Assembly: GCF_000010645.1 (NCBI RefSeq)
Contig: NC_011565.1
Coordinates: forward strand, 1,006,001-1,070,000
Length of the DNA: 64,000 nucleotides
Source: Candidatus Azobacteroides pseudotrichonymphae genomovar. CFP2
GTDB lineage: Bacteria; Bacteroidota; Bacteroidia; Bacteroidales; Azobacteroidaceae
Direction: 5' to 3'
A model generated the notes under the pieces. The model was not told the DNA's origin. It searched no databases and was given only the letters and a program-made list of their open reading frames with translations. The position numbers and the translations under genes are program-made. Shown in pieces: positions 7,797 through 16,698 of the stretch (positions are counted from its first letter, which is position 1; each line of letters opens with the position of its first letter).

Positions 7797-8602
7797 TTAT
7801 GGGTGATTTGAAAGGTTTGCTGTTATGCTATTGAAGGTCTCTACTTTTTTGTTGTAGATATCCAACTTTGGGTTAGCTTCTTCATCCATAAGAGCATTCC
7901 ATTCACCTATCACTTTATTATAATCAGTCCAAACAATTAGATTTCCCACTCCTGGTGTTTCTTTTATTTTGTTTTTTCTGTTATTAAGTTCATCAAGCCT
8001 ATGGTTATATCACATCACTAGCTTTATCTATAATACTACTTATCCTATTTATTGACATCCTTTATTTAGTTATTGTAATTTGTGATTTCTCGCCTATCAA
8101 TATTCCCAATCACTCTATCTATATCTTTCATCAGATAATCCATCTCTGTCAGCAGTCTCTTATCATCAGAGAGTAAAGTTTCCCATTCCCTATAAACCAA
8201 ATTTTTTAATCTTGGATTTTCGTCCAATTGGCAATCAACAGCGGCTTTTCTTTTATTGAAATCATCAATTTTACTTGCAGAATCAAAATATTTGTCTGCA
8301 ACTGTCTTTATTCTTTTGGCTATATTTCTTATTTCGTTGTTGAAATCTTTAATCTGTTGATTTTTAAATTTTAGAAGAACTTTGTCTATATCATTTGTCA
8401 GAGTGTTCATTTCCAATAGCAATTTTTTACGATCGGAAAGTGTATTTTTTAATTCATATGTGATATCTCTTACTTCCTCTCTAGTCTTGTAAAGGATTGT
8501 GGCGAAATCTTCATTTGACTGAGCGAGGGCACTGTTATTTGCTTTGGGGAAGAATAACCCAAAAGTTAGAATAGAGAAGAGTAACAGAATTCTGTATTTC
8601 AT
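7797..8602 (-). pseudogene. secreted coiled-coil protein, C-terminus out of frame
   Basis: The ORF from ATG 8602 gives 178 residues: a Sec signal peptide (MKYRILLLF... ending SALAQ), then long Lys/Glu/Asp-rich coiled coil with DRKKLLLEMNTLTNDID and VDCQLDENPRLKNLV. It stops at 8066. Past several stops and shifts, another frame (8000 to TAA 7797) reads LDELNNRK...KVIGEWNALMDEE and KVETFNSITANL, which is the usual end of this family. So the C-terminal helix is detached. The N-terminal part could still be secreted. The first 23 nt lie inside the large inverted repeat. Confidence 0.65.
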
Positions 8603-8651
8603 ATGATGTTTTTATTTTTGCAAACAGATATATAATAAATATAAGATTTTC

Positions 8652-9011
8652 ATGGAACTAAATACCTCAAGTTTACGTGGATTCCTAATAGGTATTTTCA
8701 AGCTCACAGCACTAGCTATCATGTGGATGTCTTTGTTTCGCATGTTCTATTCGATGGTGTATGGCATTGCTGGTTTGATAGACAGCAGCTATCATTGTGG
8801 AATATATGAATGTTGGGATAGAGAATCATGTTTCAGCTTCTCCTGTGGAGTCCTTTCAGCTCTCCGTCATAATACCGGAGCAATAATTGTTTCTGCATTA
8901 CTGGCTTCACTGAAGCTTTATGGATGGATTTACTGTTGGGATAAACGGTGCGTCATTTGCCAGTGGTTGAAAGGTAAGTTCAAGCAAAAAAAACAAAACC
9001 ATGAATCTTGA
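8652..9011 (+). CDS. two-TM membrane protein (left-arm copy)
   Basis: A 119-residue protein, ATG 8652. A first hydrophobic segment at about 15-42 (LTALAIMWMSLFRMFYSMVYGIAGL) and a second at about 76-92 (AIIVSALLASLKLYGWIY) flank a cysteine-bearing loop (YHCGIYECWDRESCFSFSC). The tail is basic (LKGKFKQKKQ). It is related to the 25879-26229 protein and to the remnant at 7320. It converges on the coiled-coil gene 9060-10088 with a 48-bp gap. The topology would allow a small holin-like or partner membrane role, but this is inference only. Confidence 0.75.
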   Translation: MELNTSSLRGFLIGIFKLTALAIMWMSLFRMFYSMVYGIAGLIDSSYHCGIYECWDRESCFSFSCGVLSALRHNTGAIIVSALLASLKLYGWIYCWDKRCVICQWLKGKFKQKKQNHES

Positions 9012-9059
9012 GGTTGTTATATAGAACGTGTGTTTGTTTTGGGTGTTTTTCGCGCAAAG

Positions 9060-10088
9060 CTATGGATTGTCTGAAGGGTTAAGGTGGTTTACACTGCTGT
9101 TAAAGGCCGCAATTATGTTATTGTAAGTGTTGATCTTAGAATTCGCTTCTTTCAACAGGTCGTTCCATTCATTGATCAATCTAAAAAAATACTCCATAGA
9201 AACCATTTCCTTCAGTAATGGATTTCCCTCTAGTTGGGAATCGATAAGTGTTTGTTTCTCCTTCAGCTTATCTCGTCTGTAACGAATATTTCCGTTCTTA
9301 GTGTTCAGAATACCTATCCTACTATTGATAGTCTCTAGTTCTTTGTTCCAACAAGTAATTTTGCCACTACCCATCTTACCAATGGATTCCTCTAAGTCTC
9401 CCATTAGAATAGTTAGCTCCGATATATATTGATTTTCATCAGAAATCAATTGTTCCCATTGCAATGTTATATCTGACACTTCTTTCATTATCTGCTCTTT
9501 CTTTCGAAGTAGACAAAGTTCTGCCGCGTCGGGTTCAGTAATTTCACTTAGAACTTCTGTTTCTTCTTCCACTCCCGGTGTGTCAATAGGTTTAACATCT
9601 TCGATTTCTTCTTTCACAGATTCCTGCTCTATGAGATTCTCTTCTGTTTGACCTTTTCTATAAACATAGATATCATCACCGTCCAATGAAACATATATAC
9701 TGTCTCCCGCTTGAAAACTTATATCGATTCCACAGCGAAAGAATTTACTACAAAGTTTATCCTCATGGGAGTAAATTTCCACAACAGCAGGCACTGTTAG
9801 TCCTGGGATAGATTCAACGAGTGGGTCCGGAACGGGAATACCTTCATATGCCTTCAAGTTTTTAGCGACAGACTTTTCCTCATATAGTTCATCTGAAGGA
9901 ACGATTCCTGTATTAGATTTCCGCTCTAATAGACAAACTTCCGCTGTAATTTTTTTGCTTCTACCCTGTTGCTTTCCTTTCAGATTTATGCCCTTTACAC
10001 CATATTTTTCTGCATGTACTGCTATGGGAAATAAAAACAGGATTATTTCAAATAAACTTATGATAAATACTTTAGCCAAATTTCTCAT
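9060..10088 (-). CDS. secreted coiled-coil protein with eroded M23 domain (left copy)
   Basis: A 342-residue protein. Signal peptide 1-26 ends VHAE. Residues about 86-145 align with the M23 domain of the 27104-28342 protein (VPAVVEIYS..., FRCGIDISFQAGDSIYVSLDG against VEGKVTSPYG, FHYGTDIKLQVGDTVRAAFEG). The ligand His is replaced by Arg-Cys, and the rest of the domain, including the HLHFE motif, is deleted, so it cannot be a peptidase. From DIYVYRKGQ on, the remaining ~200 residues are identical to the M23 protein: an acidic linker, then a coiled coil from about 190 to the end. It is likely a periplasmic or exported structural or binding protein. An identical copy lies at 34510-35538. Confidence 0.85.
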   Translation of the reverse strand: MRNLAKVFIISLFEIILFLFPIAVHAEKYGVKGINLKGKQQGRSKKITAEVCLLERKSNTGIVPSDELYEEKSVAKNLKAYEGIPVPDPLVESIPGLTVPAVVEIYSHEDKLCSKFFRCGIDISFQAGDSIYVSLDGDDIYVYRKGQTEENLIEQESVKEEIEDVKPIDTPGVEEETEVLSEITEPDAAELCLLRKKEQIMKEVSDITLQWEQLISDENQYISELTILMGDLEESIGKMGSGKITCWNKELETINSRIGILNTKNGNIRYRRDKLKEKQTLIDSQLEGNPLLKEMVSMEYFFRLINEWNDLLKEANSKINTYNNIIAAFNSSVNHLNPSDNP

Positions 10089-10347
10089 TCGTTACTGGAT
10101 TATTATGATGATAGTTTATTGTTCTCGATGAGTAGTCTCATTAATACTTGGGGATCATTTTCCCTTGCTAAATAAGATTCCAAAAAATTCCAATAAAAAA
10201 ATCAGATTCTTTTGAATGAGGACACTGCCAAAAACAACTCTCTATCGTTTTACATTTTAATTAAAAATTGCATACTGCAGAGTCTAACATTGGCAAAACA
10301 GTATTATACTGTCAATAAAATGATATTTCCGGTATTTTATCTTTATG

Positions 10348-10638
10348 TTACTTTGTTTTTGCATAATGAATTGTTGCGATGCTACAGATAATAGTTAGTA
10401 GACCTAGTCCCCACAGAGTCCAATTCAGTTTTATGGCATCTTTGGCAGATTCAATGTCATTATGGATACTGTTTAATTCTTTATAGACCAAAGCCAGAGT
10501 ATTTTGAGAATCCTGCGAATTATCTTTTACAAGACCTGTCTCCATAGTATTCTTCTGATCAGAGTAGGCTGAACTGACGGATGGAAAAGTTGATTCCATG
10601 CCCAGAATGAGCGATAGCAACAGAAAGATTTTCTTCAT
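10348..10638 (-). CDS. small signal-peptide/TM protein, 96 aa (left copy)
   Basis: ATG 10638. A signal peptide (MKKIFLLLSLILG... SSAYS) is followed by a polar helical stretch (LALVYKELNSIHNDIESAKDAI) and one C-terminal TM segment (WTLWGLGLLTIICSIATIHY) with a short Lys tail. It would be anchored in the membrane with its helix outside. It lies upstream of and parallel to the coiled-coil gene. A shrunken copy lies at 29841-30006. The family is not recognised. Confidence 0.7.
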   Translation of the reverse strand: MKKIFLLLSLILGMESTFPSVSSAYSDQKNTMETGLVKDNSQDSQNTLALVYKELNSIHNDIESAKDAIKLNWTLWGLGLLTIICSIATIHYAKTK

Positions 10639-10689
10639 TTATAATTAAGATTTAATTATAGTGGAATAGCTATTTATCTAAAAAAAACA

Positions 10690-10734
10690 AGAAGGACAGA
10701 AAAGAGTTTGCTGACTTTAAAGAGTTTGCTGACT
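10690..10734. repeat. tandem ~18-bp repeat upstream of 96-aa gene
   Basis: AAGAGTTTGCTGACTTT occurs twice in tandem here and in the mirror arm, but only once in the partial copy near 30085. This is a recent slippage event. Confidence 0.7.
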
Positions 10735-10871
10735 TTCCTGCGAAAGATAAAACATTATCTCATTAAAATGTTTGCATGGAGATGATAAAAATATTTATAC
10801 ACTCTTTACGGAGTTACCAACCACAATTCTGATTAACTCGTATGCATACGTTCATGGTCTTCTTTTGAGAT

Positions 10872-10994
10872 TCACTCAAAAGAACAATCGAAACACTCAG
10901 ATACACCTTTATAGTACATGATAATAAAGTCCTCACCTACATTGATGAAGTAGTGTTCGTGCTCTTTTACTTCACTAAGTTTCTTTGCTACCAT
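10872..10994 (-). CDS. 40-aa ORF ending E-C-x2-C (left copy)
   Basis: ATG 10994 to TGA 10872. The peptide is hydrophilic with VKEHEHYFINVGEDFIIMYYKG and ends SECFDCSFE. The E-C-x-D-C end recalls the other microproteins here. It is kept intact in both arms of the inverted repeat, though identity there is forced by recent copying. No function known. Confidence 0.4.
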   Translation of the reverse strand: MVAKKLSEVKEHEHYFINVGEDFIIMYYKGVSECFDCSFE

Positions 10995-11118
10995 ATGATA
11001 TGGACACCTAAGAAGTGATTCGATTTTTTGTCAGCTGCTTTTGTAAGAAAGAGATTAATAAAAGGTATTCACCAGAAGTGTATAACTGCTATCAAGATAA
11101 GTGTTAATTTTTTTATAT

Positions 11119-11349
11119 TCATCTACCTGAATAATGTGAGTAATGTGAACTATGCGAATAGTGAGAGGAATGTGAGTAGTGTGAAGAATGAGAGTAACTC
11201 ATACCATCATTTTCATGCGCTACACTTGTTAAGATAATATTATTTGTAGTTTTTTTCTTCATCGCTTTAGCCTTATTCCCTTTGAACAGGAACCCACTAA
11301 TAGCAAAAGCTGCACAAACCACATAATACAGAATTCTTTTAAGTTTCAT
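11119..11349 (-). CDS. His-Xaa-Ser repeat peptide precursor (left copy)
   Basis: A 76-residue peptide. Residues 1-22 form a hydrophobic signal or TM segment (RILYYVVCAAFAISGFLF), followed by a basic NKAKAMKKK linker. A C-terminal tail from residue 54 to 74 is seven uninterrupted His-Xaa-Ser tripeptides (HSS/HYS alternating, last two HYS), then GR. Tandem His-Xaa-Ser is the defining feature of HxsA-type peptides, which elsewhere sit beside radical-SAM genes (HxsB/HxsC). No such partner is seen nearby; the only radical-SAM genes in the window are thiH and mtaB. A metal-binding or modified exported peptide is possible. An identical copy is at 33249-33479. Confidence 0.75.
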   Translation of the reverse strand: MKLKRILYYVVCAAFAISGFLFKGNKAKAMKKKTTNNIILTSVAHENDGMSYSHSSHYSHSSHYSHSSHYSHYSGR

Positions 11350-11541
11350 AGTTCTATAATTTAAAATTATTAATATGTTTCACAGTCTTCCACTAACTTT
11401 TCATCCATTGATAATAATCAATCTAATATATCTACTAAGGATGCCTATTTCTATCTTTCAATCCACTCCCCCTTTTTTTAACTACAAAAAAGATAGAAAA
11501 ACAGTAAAATTATGTATTTTAATACAATTAATAAGGTCTAT

Positions 11542-12162
11542 TTAGTGTTTTTTTCCAATAAAATTAACTATTGCTTCCGATAATATTTTAGCAAATTCAA
11601 GCTGTTTTGTCTCAAGAAGAGTTGCAGCAACTGGATTAGTGATATATTCAATCCCTACCATTATTGCTGGAGAATTAATATTGCGTATTACATATAGATC
11701 TTTAAAATTTACTCCTCTGTTTGGTATCCCCATATCAGCAACCTGTTTGCCTATCTTTTCCATCATTGTATTAATGGTTTGACAAAATGGTGAACCTTTT
11801 TCCTTAGGATGCATAGTTATTTCTATTCCTCTAGTTGTAGTTGCTTTAGATACAACTGCATTACATTGAATGGAAATAAAAAGGTCTGGCTTAAGAGAAT
11901 TAGAAAAATCAACTCTATCATCAAGAGAAACATAAGTATCTTCACTTCTTGTCAATGCTGACGTTATATTTTCCTTCTTTAATTCCTGTTGTAGCAATAG
12001 AGCTACTTGTAGATTTACATCTTTTTCCTTCAATTGATTGTGTAAAGCTCCAGGATCTTTCCCTCCATGACACGGATTTATTACCACATTTACTTGTTCT
12101 GCTATCCCTCTAACTCCGAATAGTATAGAGAACATGACAAGCATGATTTTAATTTTATTCAT
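11542..12162 (-). CDS. amidase_3-like secreted protein, probably inactive
   Basis: Start chosen at ATG 12162, giving a 206-residue protein with a Sec signal (MNKIKIMLVMFSILFG). The fold is N-acetylmuramoyl-L-alanine amidase (Amidase_3): INPCHGGKDPGA with ligand His32, Glu46 in KEKDVNLQVA, the TRSEDTYVSLDDRV turn, and the PAIMVGIEYITNP end. Two catalytic positions are changed. The usual S-I-H-A-N ligand His is Gln99 (SIQCNA), and the catalytic Glu of V-E-x-G-F is Gly170, with Glu two residues later. Hydrolysis is therefore doubtful; peptidoglycan binding may remain. A 46-aa ORF ends 5 bp before its start, so translation may be coupled. Confidence 0.8.
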   Translation of the reverse strand: MNKIKIMLVMFSILFGVRGIAEQVNVVINPCHGGKDPGALHNQLKEKDVNLQVALLLQQELKKENITSALTRSEDTYVSLDDRVDFSNSLKPDLFISIQCNAVVSKATTTRGIEITMHPKEKGSPFCQTINTMMEKIGKQVADMGIPNRGVNFKDLYVIRNINSPAIMVGIEYITNPVAATLLETKQLEFAKILSEAIVNFIGKKH

Positions 12163-12167
12163 ATCAA

Positions 12168-12308
12168 TTAAGTTTTTTTTGTTATAAAATCGATTAGACA
12201 CTCGTTTACTTTGAAGTAAGCACAGAGGACCGAGTATTCTTCTAAAAGATAACAAGGAGCAACACCTACCAAAATTTTAGTACATTTAGTATCTTTACTT
12301 ATTCTCAT
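12168..12308 (-). CDS. 46-aa leader-like microprotein upstream of amidase
   Basis: ATG 12308, TAA 12168-12170, five bases before the amidase ATG. The N-terminal half has CTKILVGVAPCYLLEEY. The C-terminal half has CAYFKVNECLIDFI, shared with the ORFs at 20459 and 33106 (CANFRVNECLID). The amidase ORF can be extended upstream through this region in another frame, but conservation across three loci favours this frame. Its position right before a secreted-protein gene suggests a leader peptide or translational coupling. Confidence 0.6.
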   Translation of the reverse strand: MRISKDTKCTKILVGVAPCYLLEEYSVLCAYFKVNECLIDFITKKT

Positions 12309-12339
12309 TAGTCTACTTGGGGGGGTTAGATTGTCTGGT

Positions 12340-12540
12340 TTATCCCAATATATACAAGGTTATTAACCTTCCCTTGCTGTCTGCGTACTTAAGTAAGAGA
12401 TGCCCGCACTCAACAGTAAAAACTGTAGATGCTATGTCCTTGATTGCCTGCCATACTTCAGCATTGGCAAAAAAGACACCACAAGACAGCACGGCTGTTA
12501 AGAGCAGCTTCTTGGCTTTCGCCGATACAGACATATTCAT
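12340..12540 (-). CDS. small secreted protein, 66 aa
   Basis: I start it at the Met at 12540 rather than the longer frame from 12579, because it gives a textbook signal peptide: SAKAKKLLLTAVLSCGVFFANA then EVWQ. The mature part is about 45 residues with one Cys (FTVECGHLLL). The signal resembles that of the 1596-1934 protein. Function unknown. Confidence 0.55.
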   Translation of the reverse strand: MNMSVSAKAKKLLLTAVLSCGVFFANAEVWQAIKDIASTVFTVECGHLLLKYADSKGRLITLYILG

Positions 12541-12867
12541 AGCTCTAGAATTTAACGAATGTTTTACTTTCAATTGCACTTACAAGGATCGTCCTTACAT
12601 GGAACTTCTTTAGGGCATTTTTCTTTCTCCATAATAAATTTATATTCTTTCTTATATTATGCTATGTTAAATTTATCTAACACAGATCTCTCTGTTCTTC
12701 AAATATATATATCTTCATCGAATTTTTTCATAACATGCTAAATAGTTTAGATTTTTATGTAGAGAGGAACAGAAGCAATTCTGTCCCTCTCTTTTTTGTT
12801 ATTCATGTCATTCAATCCCATTATAATCAATGTTTTATACTATGCTTTGTTAAAGCATTTTTTCACC

Positions 12868-13149
12868 ATGGACAAAAGAAAGATAAATAGGAAAAAAGAT
12901 TCAATTGATTTTAAATTATTGGTAGATATTGGCAAAAGAATGGTTGCTGTTCAAGGCAAGGTCTTCGATAAACAGGATCTGGAAGATCTAAAGAAGATAT
13001 ATTGTCAAAAGCAGGGAATTCTTTTCCCTCCTGAAGAAAATGAATGGAATAATGCCATATGCTGGCTCATAGAAAAAGAGTTAATCAAACGTGGTCGTCA
13101 TGACTTAAAAAGAAAGAAGAAAGTCCCTCAAACAGATGCACAAGCCTGA
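12868..13149 (+). CDS. hypothetical basic cytoplasmic protein, 93 aa
   Basis: The internal Met at 12868 is preferred over 12796 because it removes an unlikely hydrophobic lead-in. The protein is charged and helical (FKLLVDIGKRMVAVQGKVFDKQDLEDLKKIY), with a C-terminal Lys/Arg run (GRHDLKRKKKVP). It could be a small DNA-binding or adaptor protein, but no motif proves this. Confidence 0.5.
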   Translation: MDKRKINRKKDSIDFKLLVDIGKRMVAVQGKVFDKQDLEDLKKIYCQKQGILFPPEENEWNNAICWLIEKELIKRGRHDLKRKKKVPQTDAQA

Positions 13150-14859
13150 AGTTATTCCTTTTCTAATCAGAGGAGATTTGCGTATTCCATTGGACAGACA
13201 GAGGAAGTGGCTTGGTAAGTTTAGGAAAAAACTTCATCACAGTCAATATCACGTTCATTAACCAAAATTTTCATCACTTCCAATAATGTAATGGCTAATG
13301 CAGCATTGGTATTGGTAAGGTACTGGAAGCATAAATGTCAAATGTCTTTTACAACTGCACAGCATTAAGAAAATAAACTTGGGAAAGTATCCAAAAACGC
13401 CTGATAAAATTGGGATCGTACCCCATATCCATTTTAAATCATGGTCAACGAAAGAAATTTTAATTATTAAAAATGATTTACAAAATAGAAATTTTAGGGA
13501 ATAGAAATTTTAGGAAAAATTTTGTTGGAGTTTATGGCAGGCATAGGTATTCTATTACCTATGATAATTATGATATGTCTCCTTGTTATATAAGTTGATC
13601 AACCATAGCAACAAGGAGGATTAATCAAGAAGCATAAAGGTATTTACATTTACAATGAGCATGTATAGATTATGTTTATTCAATGGAAGCAATGAATAAA
13701 CTAGGATAAATGAATAAACTAGGATAAAAGAGCTTTTTGATACAATTGAGTAAATTTGGACATCGTTTAAAATCGGAAGTGGACAGAATGTTTTTACTTG
13801 CTGAAAAAAGTAATGCATGAATATAGATCTAACCTGTTTATACAATCTAATGATAATGTTGAAAATATAACGAGAACGTGGACAACAGACTTTTATCGTA
13901 AGGGAATAAAGGAACTCGTACTTTTTTTTTACTAACCAACTTGGTATTAATCTTATGAACTGAGCAGTAGTAAAAACGTATTGAAAAAAAGAATTAGGCA
14001 ACTTGCGCTTATAACGACAGAGAGTGTGTGCGTATACTGGGTGTGTATTGGATGGCTCCTTGGGGGGGCTCTACTGGGATGAAATGGAGATCACTTAGTA
14101 GAAAGCCTTATTCAATGAATATTTACCCGTTATCATTCATATCAATTGTTTCATATGCTATGAGTTGCAGCATATACGAAACAAAACAAAGGTAAGTGGC
14201 AGTGAATATCACCAGATAGATCTACAGAACTACCATTACACATAAAAATTATGATTATTGGTGCTGTTTCTACAAGACTGTTTATGGTAATGGAATTCAA
14301 GTGAAAGGGCTAATGGAAAATCAGCAAGACGTATTACGGGCGAATGTCATGCCGATGCTCTTGTTGTTTTCAAGAATTAATTGACTTTAAAGAATGCACG
14401 TGCCATACTATACTCTATTATTTTCATAGCAAGAATAATGATTTATAGAGGATTAAATTAAATAGTAGCATAAGGCTTTCTAGTCTTTTCCCTTTTAAAT
14501 ATTGTTTATTTAACTAGTTTAGTCATTGATGATGCCTTATAGACTTGGATTGATATTGATTCTGATGACGTATGTATATATGTATGTAATGTATGTATGT
14601 ATACTCCAGACAAACTGGAGATCGTTGAGAAATATTTTATAAACGAAGTATCAGTAGGAGACAATGTTGAAAATTATGAGAATATAGGAGATGACTGCTG
14701 AAAAAAAATACAGCTGCTGTATTCAGGTAACAAATACGGATAATATTTGTGACAATACATATGAGAATATACAGTATTGCAGTAGATGGATAGAAATTAA
14801 ATTAAACCAATTTAATTTAATTTAATTTAATCAGTTTTAATCTTAAGAAACAAGCGGGT
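13150..14859. other. decayed, gene-poor region
   Basis: No ORF here has convincing composition or conservation. The minus strand near 13229-13318 reads TNAALAITLLEVMKILVNERDIDCDEVF, which faintly recalls the THPALAIPELMRILVDE block of glucan phosphorylases but is too short to name. Tandem duplications occur at about 13694-13730 (GAATAAACTAGGATAAA twice) and 13480-13515. A (GTAT)n-like tract lies at 14569-14602 and TTTAA repeats at 14812-14831. It looks like eroded coding DNA. Confidence 0.5.
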
Positions 14860-15021
14860 ATGAGAACGTATGAATTGGATTTAGAATCGATTATTGAAAT
14901 GGCATTTAGCGCCAAACGATTACAGAGAAATATGACTGAATTTTTAGAAAAACACGATGAAGATATAAGATTGCTATTAACGCTCCATTCTTTTGGACTA
15001 AAAGAATGGAGCGTTTGGTAA
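14860..15021 (+). CDS. 53-aa helical ORF ending in a perfect hairpin
   Basis: ATG 14860, TAA 15019-15021. The composition is protein-like (YELDLESIIEMAFSAKRL, MTEFLEKHDEDIRLLL), unlike its surroundings. The last codons lie in a perfect 16-bp inverted repeat (14979-14994 with 15000-15015, 5-nt loop) with no T tail, so it is not an intrinsic terminator. The original C-terminus may have been replaced by the inverted repeat. Unknown function. Confidence 0.45.
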   Translation: MRTYELDLESIIEMAFSAKRLQRNMTEFLEKHDEDIRLLLTLHSFGLKEWSVW

Positions 15022-15904
15022 AAACCAACGCAAAAGTACCAGAAAGCAAGTTTTGATTGCAATAAATTCAAGGATAACGTAGACAAAAAGGCTTTTGATT
15101 GAGATAAGTAAATGAAGGATTATGGAATTCTTTTGAAATATACGAGAGAGTTCAATAATATCATACAATCAAACGGTTAACAAATGAGAGGTGATGGAGC
15201 CTTTCATTTGTTAAAACCAGTAACCGAATCCGATCTTGTACGATATAAATCGTGAGCCTTCAAACAATCAGGATTAGGTCAAGCCCCCTGCACTCAAGAA
15301 CTGAAAAATGGTACAGATGGTACAGAAATAACGTACAAAAGAAATGAAAAAATACTGTTGTGGAGAATCGTGAGACTTGAGTCACATGGATAACTTAATT
15401 GACGATTGATTTTTCTATTGTGTGTAATAACCCAATCTATGTCTCCTGTCTTCAAATACATGAAAACATAATAATTATGGAATTATCATTTGGGAGGAGT
15501 AAGTCATATACTTTTCCCAAAATTTGTCTATAAACAATCCCGTACTGATTACGTAAAAGCTTCATAGGCATTAATAATTTTTATTGGCTAAACACATCAT
15601 ACATGCTTTCCATAATATGCTTTCTTTGATATTCAGATCTATTATACCTTGTTGTCTGCTCAGGATATAGATGGTATATCATAGCAAAACATTCCAGTGC
15701 GGTAGAAAGTCTTTATGTCCTAATACTCTTGCATATAGGCAATCTGTATGAGATTTTTTTCACAAAATTATTTTTCATAAAAGAAGGAGAAAGTAGTTTG
15801 TGATAAGTTTCTTAAAGCATTTATGACATTTGACTTATGCCTATTATTCCTAATGTTAATTGTGAAATACAGTAGAATAAGAAAATGATTATCTTTAAAC
15901 TTTT
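15022..15904. other. gene-poor stretch with one hairpin
   Basis: No supported gene. An inverted repeat TAACAAATGA/TCATTTGTTA with extra AGG/CCT pairs lies at 15178-15213. Minus-strand fragments around 15500-15750 (for example EYQRKHIMESMYDVF) look like broken coding sequence but match nothing I can name. Confidence 0.45.
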
Positions 15905-16099
15905 ATGAGAACTATTACTATGACTGAATTAAATTATCAAGAACTGTTTTCCAGTTTCTTGGAGGCGGTTCATGAGAAAATGAAAGAAACAGGAGAAGAC
16001 AGACATGGACTGTGGGATTTGCATAGAAATCTTGGACATTATAGGGAAGACTTGCAGGAGAAGATGGATAAGATCTACACGAAAATATCCAAAAAGTGA
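15905..16099 (+). CDS. hypothetical 64-aa charged protein
   Basis: ATG 15905 (a second Met at 15920). A hydrophilic helical peptide: YQELFSSFLEAVHEKMKETGEDRHGLWDLHRNLGHYREDLQEKMDKIY. The overlapping minus-strand frames are Phe/Ser-rich and look like shadows. No domain recognised. Confidence 0.45.
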   Translation: MRTITMTELNYQELFSSFLEAVHEKMKETGEDRHGLWDLHRNLGHYREDLQEKMDKIYTKISKK

Positions 16100-16698
16100 T
16101 GTTAAGAAATGAGACAAAACTAGAGTATACACCACGAAATAATGGTTGGTTTTGAATACGAAGCAAAAAAAACTATTAACCTTAATCCTGTTGTTCATTA
16201 TTTGTTTCGGGTAAAAGTTGTAGTTCCTACTCCAGTTTGGGAGTAAGAAAAATGGCAATGGCTTTGAAATAAAAATGTATTACATGGCTTTCCGTATTAA
16301 CAGCCTGATACGTTAAACATAAAGATTAACTTATCATGAAAAGATAACTGAACCATTATGCTCTCTATCTACCTACTTTACTTACTATGAAAGTGGGAAG
16401 TTAGCGCGTAAAATTAGAATAGCCTGTCCAGATGTAACAGTGATGCCGAGCATGAGACAATATCCACTGCTATAATGGACAATATCCCTGCAGGAAAGAG
16501 AATATTTTGACCGCGTAATGTGGTTAACATTGTGTTCGGTAGACCAATGCAAAGATTAAACTGAAGTAGAACTATGATTATACGAAGGTATATTGAATGG
16601 ACAAACTGTTCTGAATTAAAAAAAATAATTATTCTTTCGTAAAGAAAATGCAAATTTAGGAACAAAGGAATACACTGCTTAATATCCATATAAATACT

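Larger units (their letters stand above)
8580..11350 (+). repeat. 2,771-bp inverted repeat, left arm
   Basis: Every gene in this arm has a mirror copy at 44598 minus its coordinate, with identical translations and no net indel. Identity ends at 8580 (paired with 36018, inside codon 8 of a signal peptide) and at 11350 (paired with 33248, one base before an ATG). The arms enclose 21,897 bp. Such long identical arms imply recent copying or ongoing conversion and should permit inversion by homologous recombination. Confidence 0.97.

Noticed and set aside
11028..11237. Plus-strand ORF over the His-Xaa-Ser gene
   Set aside because: Its repeated NVS/VSN pattern is the reverse complement of the His-Xaa-Ser codons; the minus-strand gene has the signal peptide.
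9060..11350. CRISPR array or insertion-sequence explanation for the inverted repeat
   Set aside because: No short regularly spaced repeats, no transposase and no terminal inverted repeats or target duplications were seen at the arm ends.
13229..13318. Glucan phosphorylase fragment
   Set aside because: About 28 residues of loose similarity only; not enough to name a family.
13621..14001. 126-aa minus-strand ORF
   Set aside because: Tyr/Phe/Ile-rich, and its start region encodes a DNA tandem repeat (FILVYS twice); looks non-coding.
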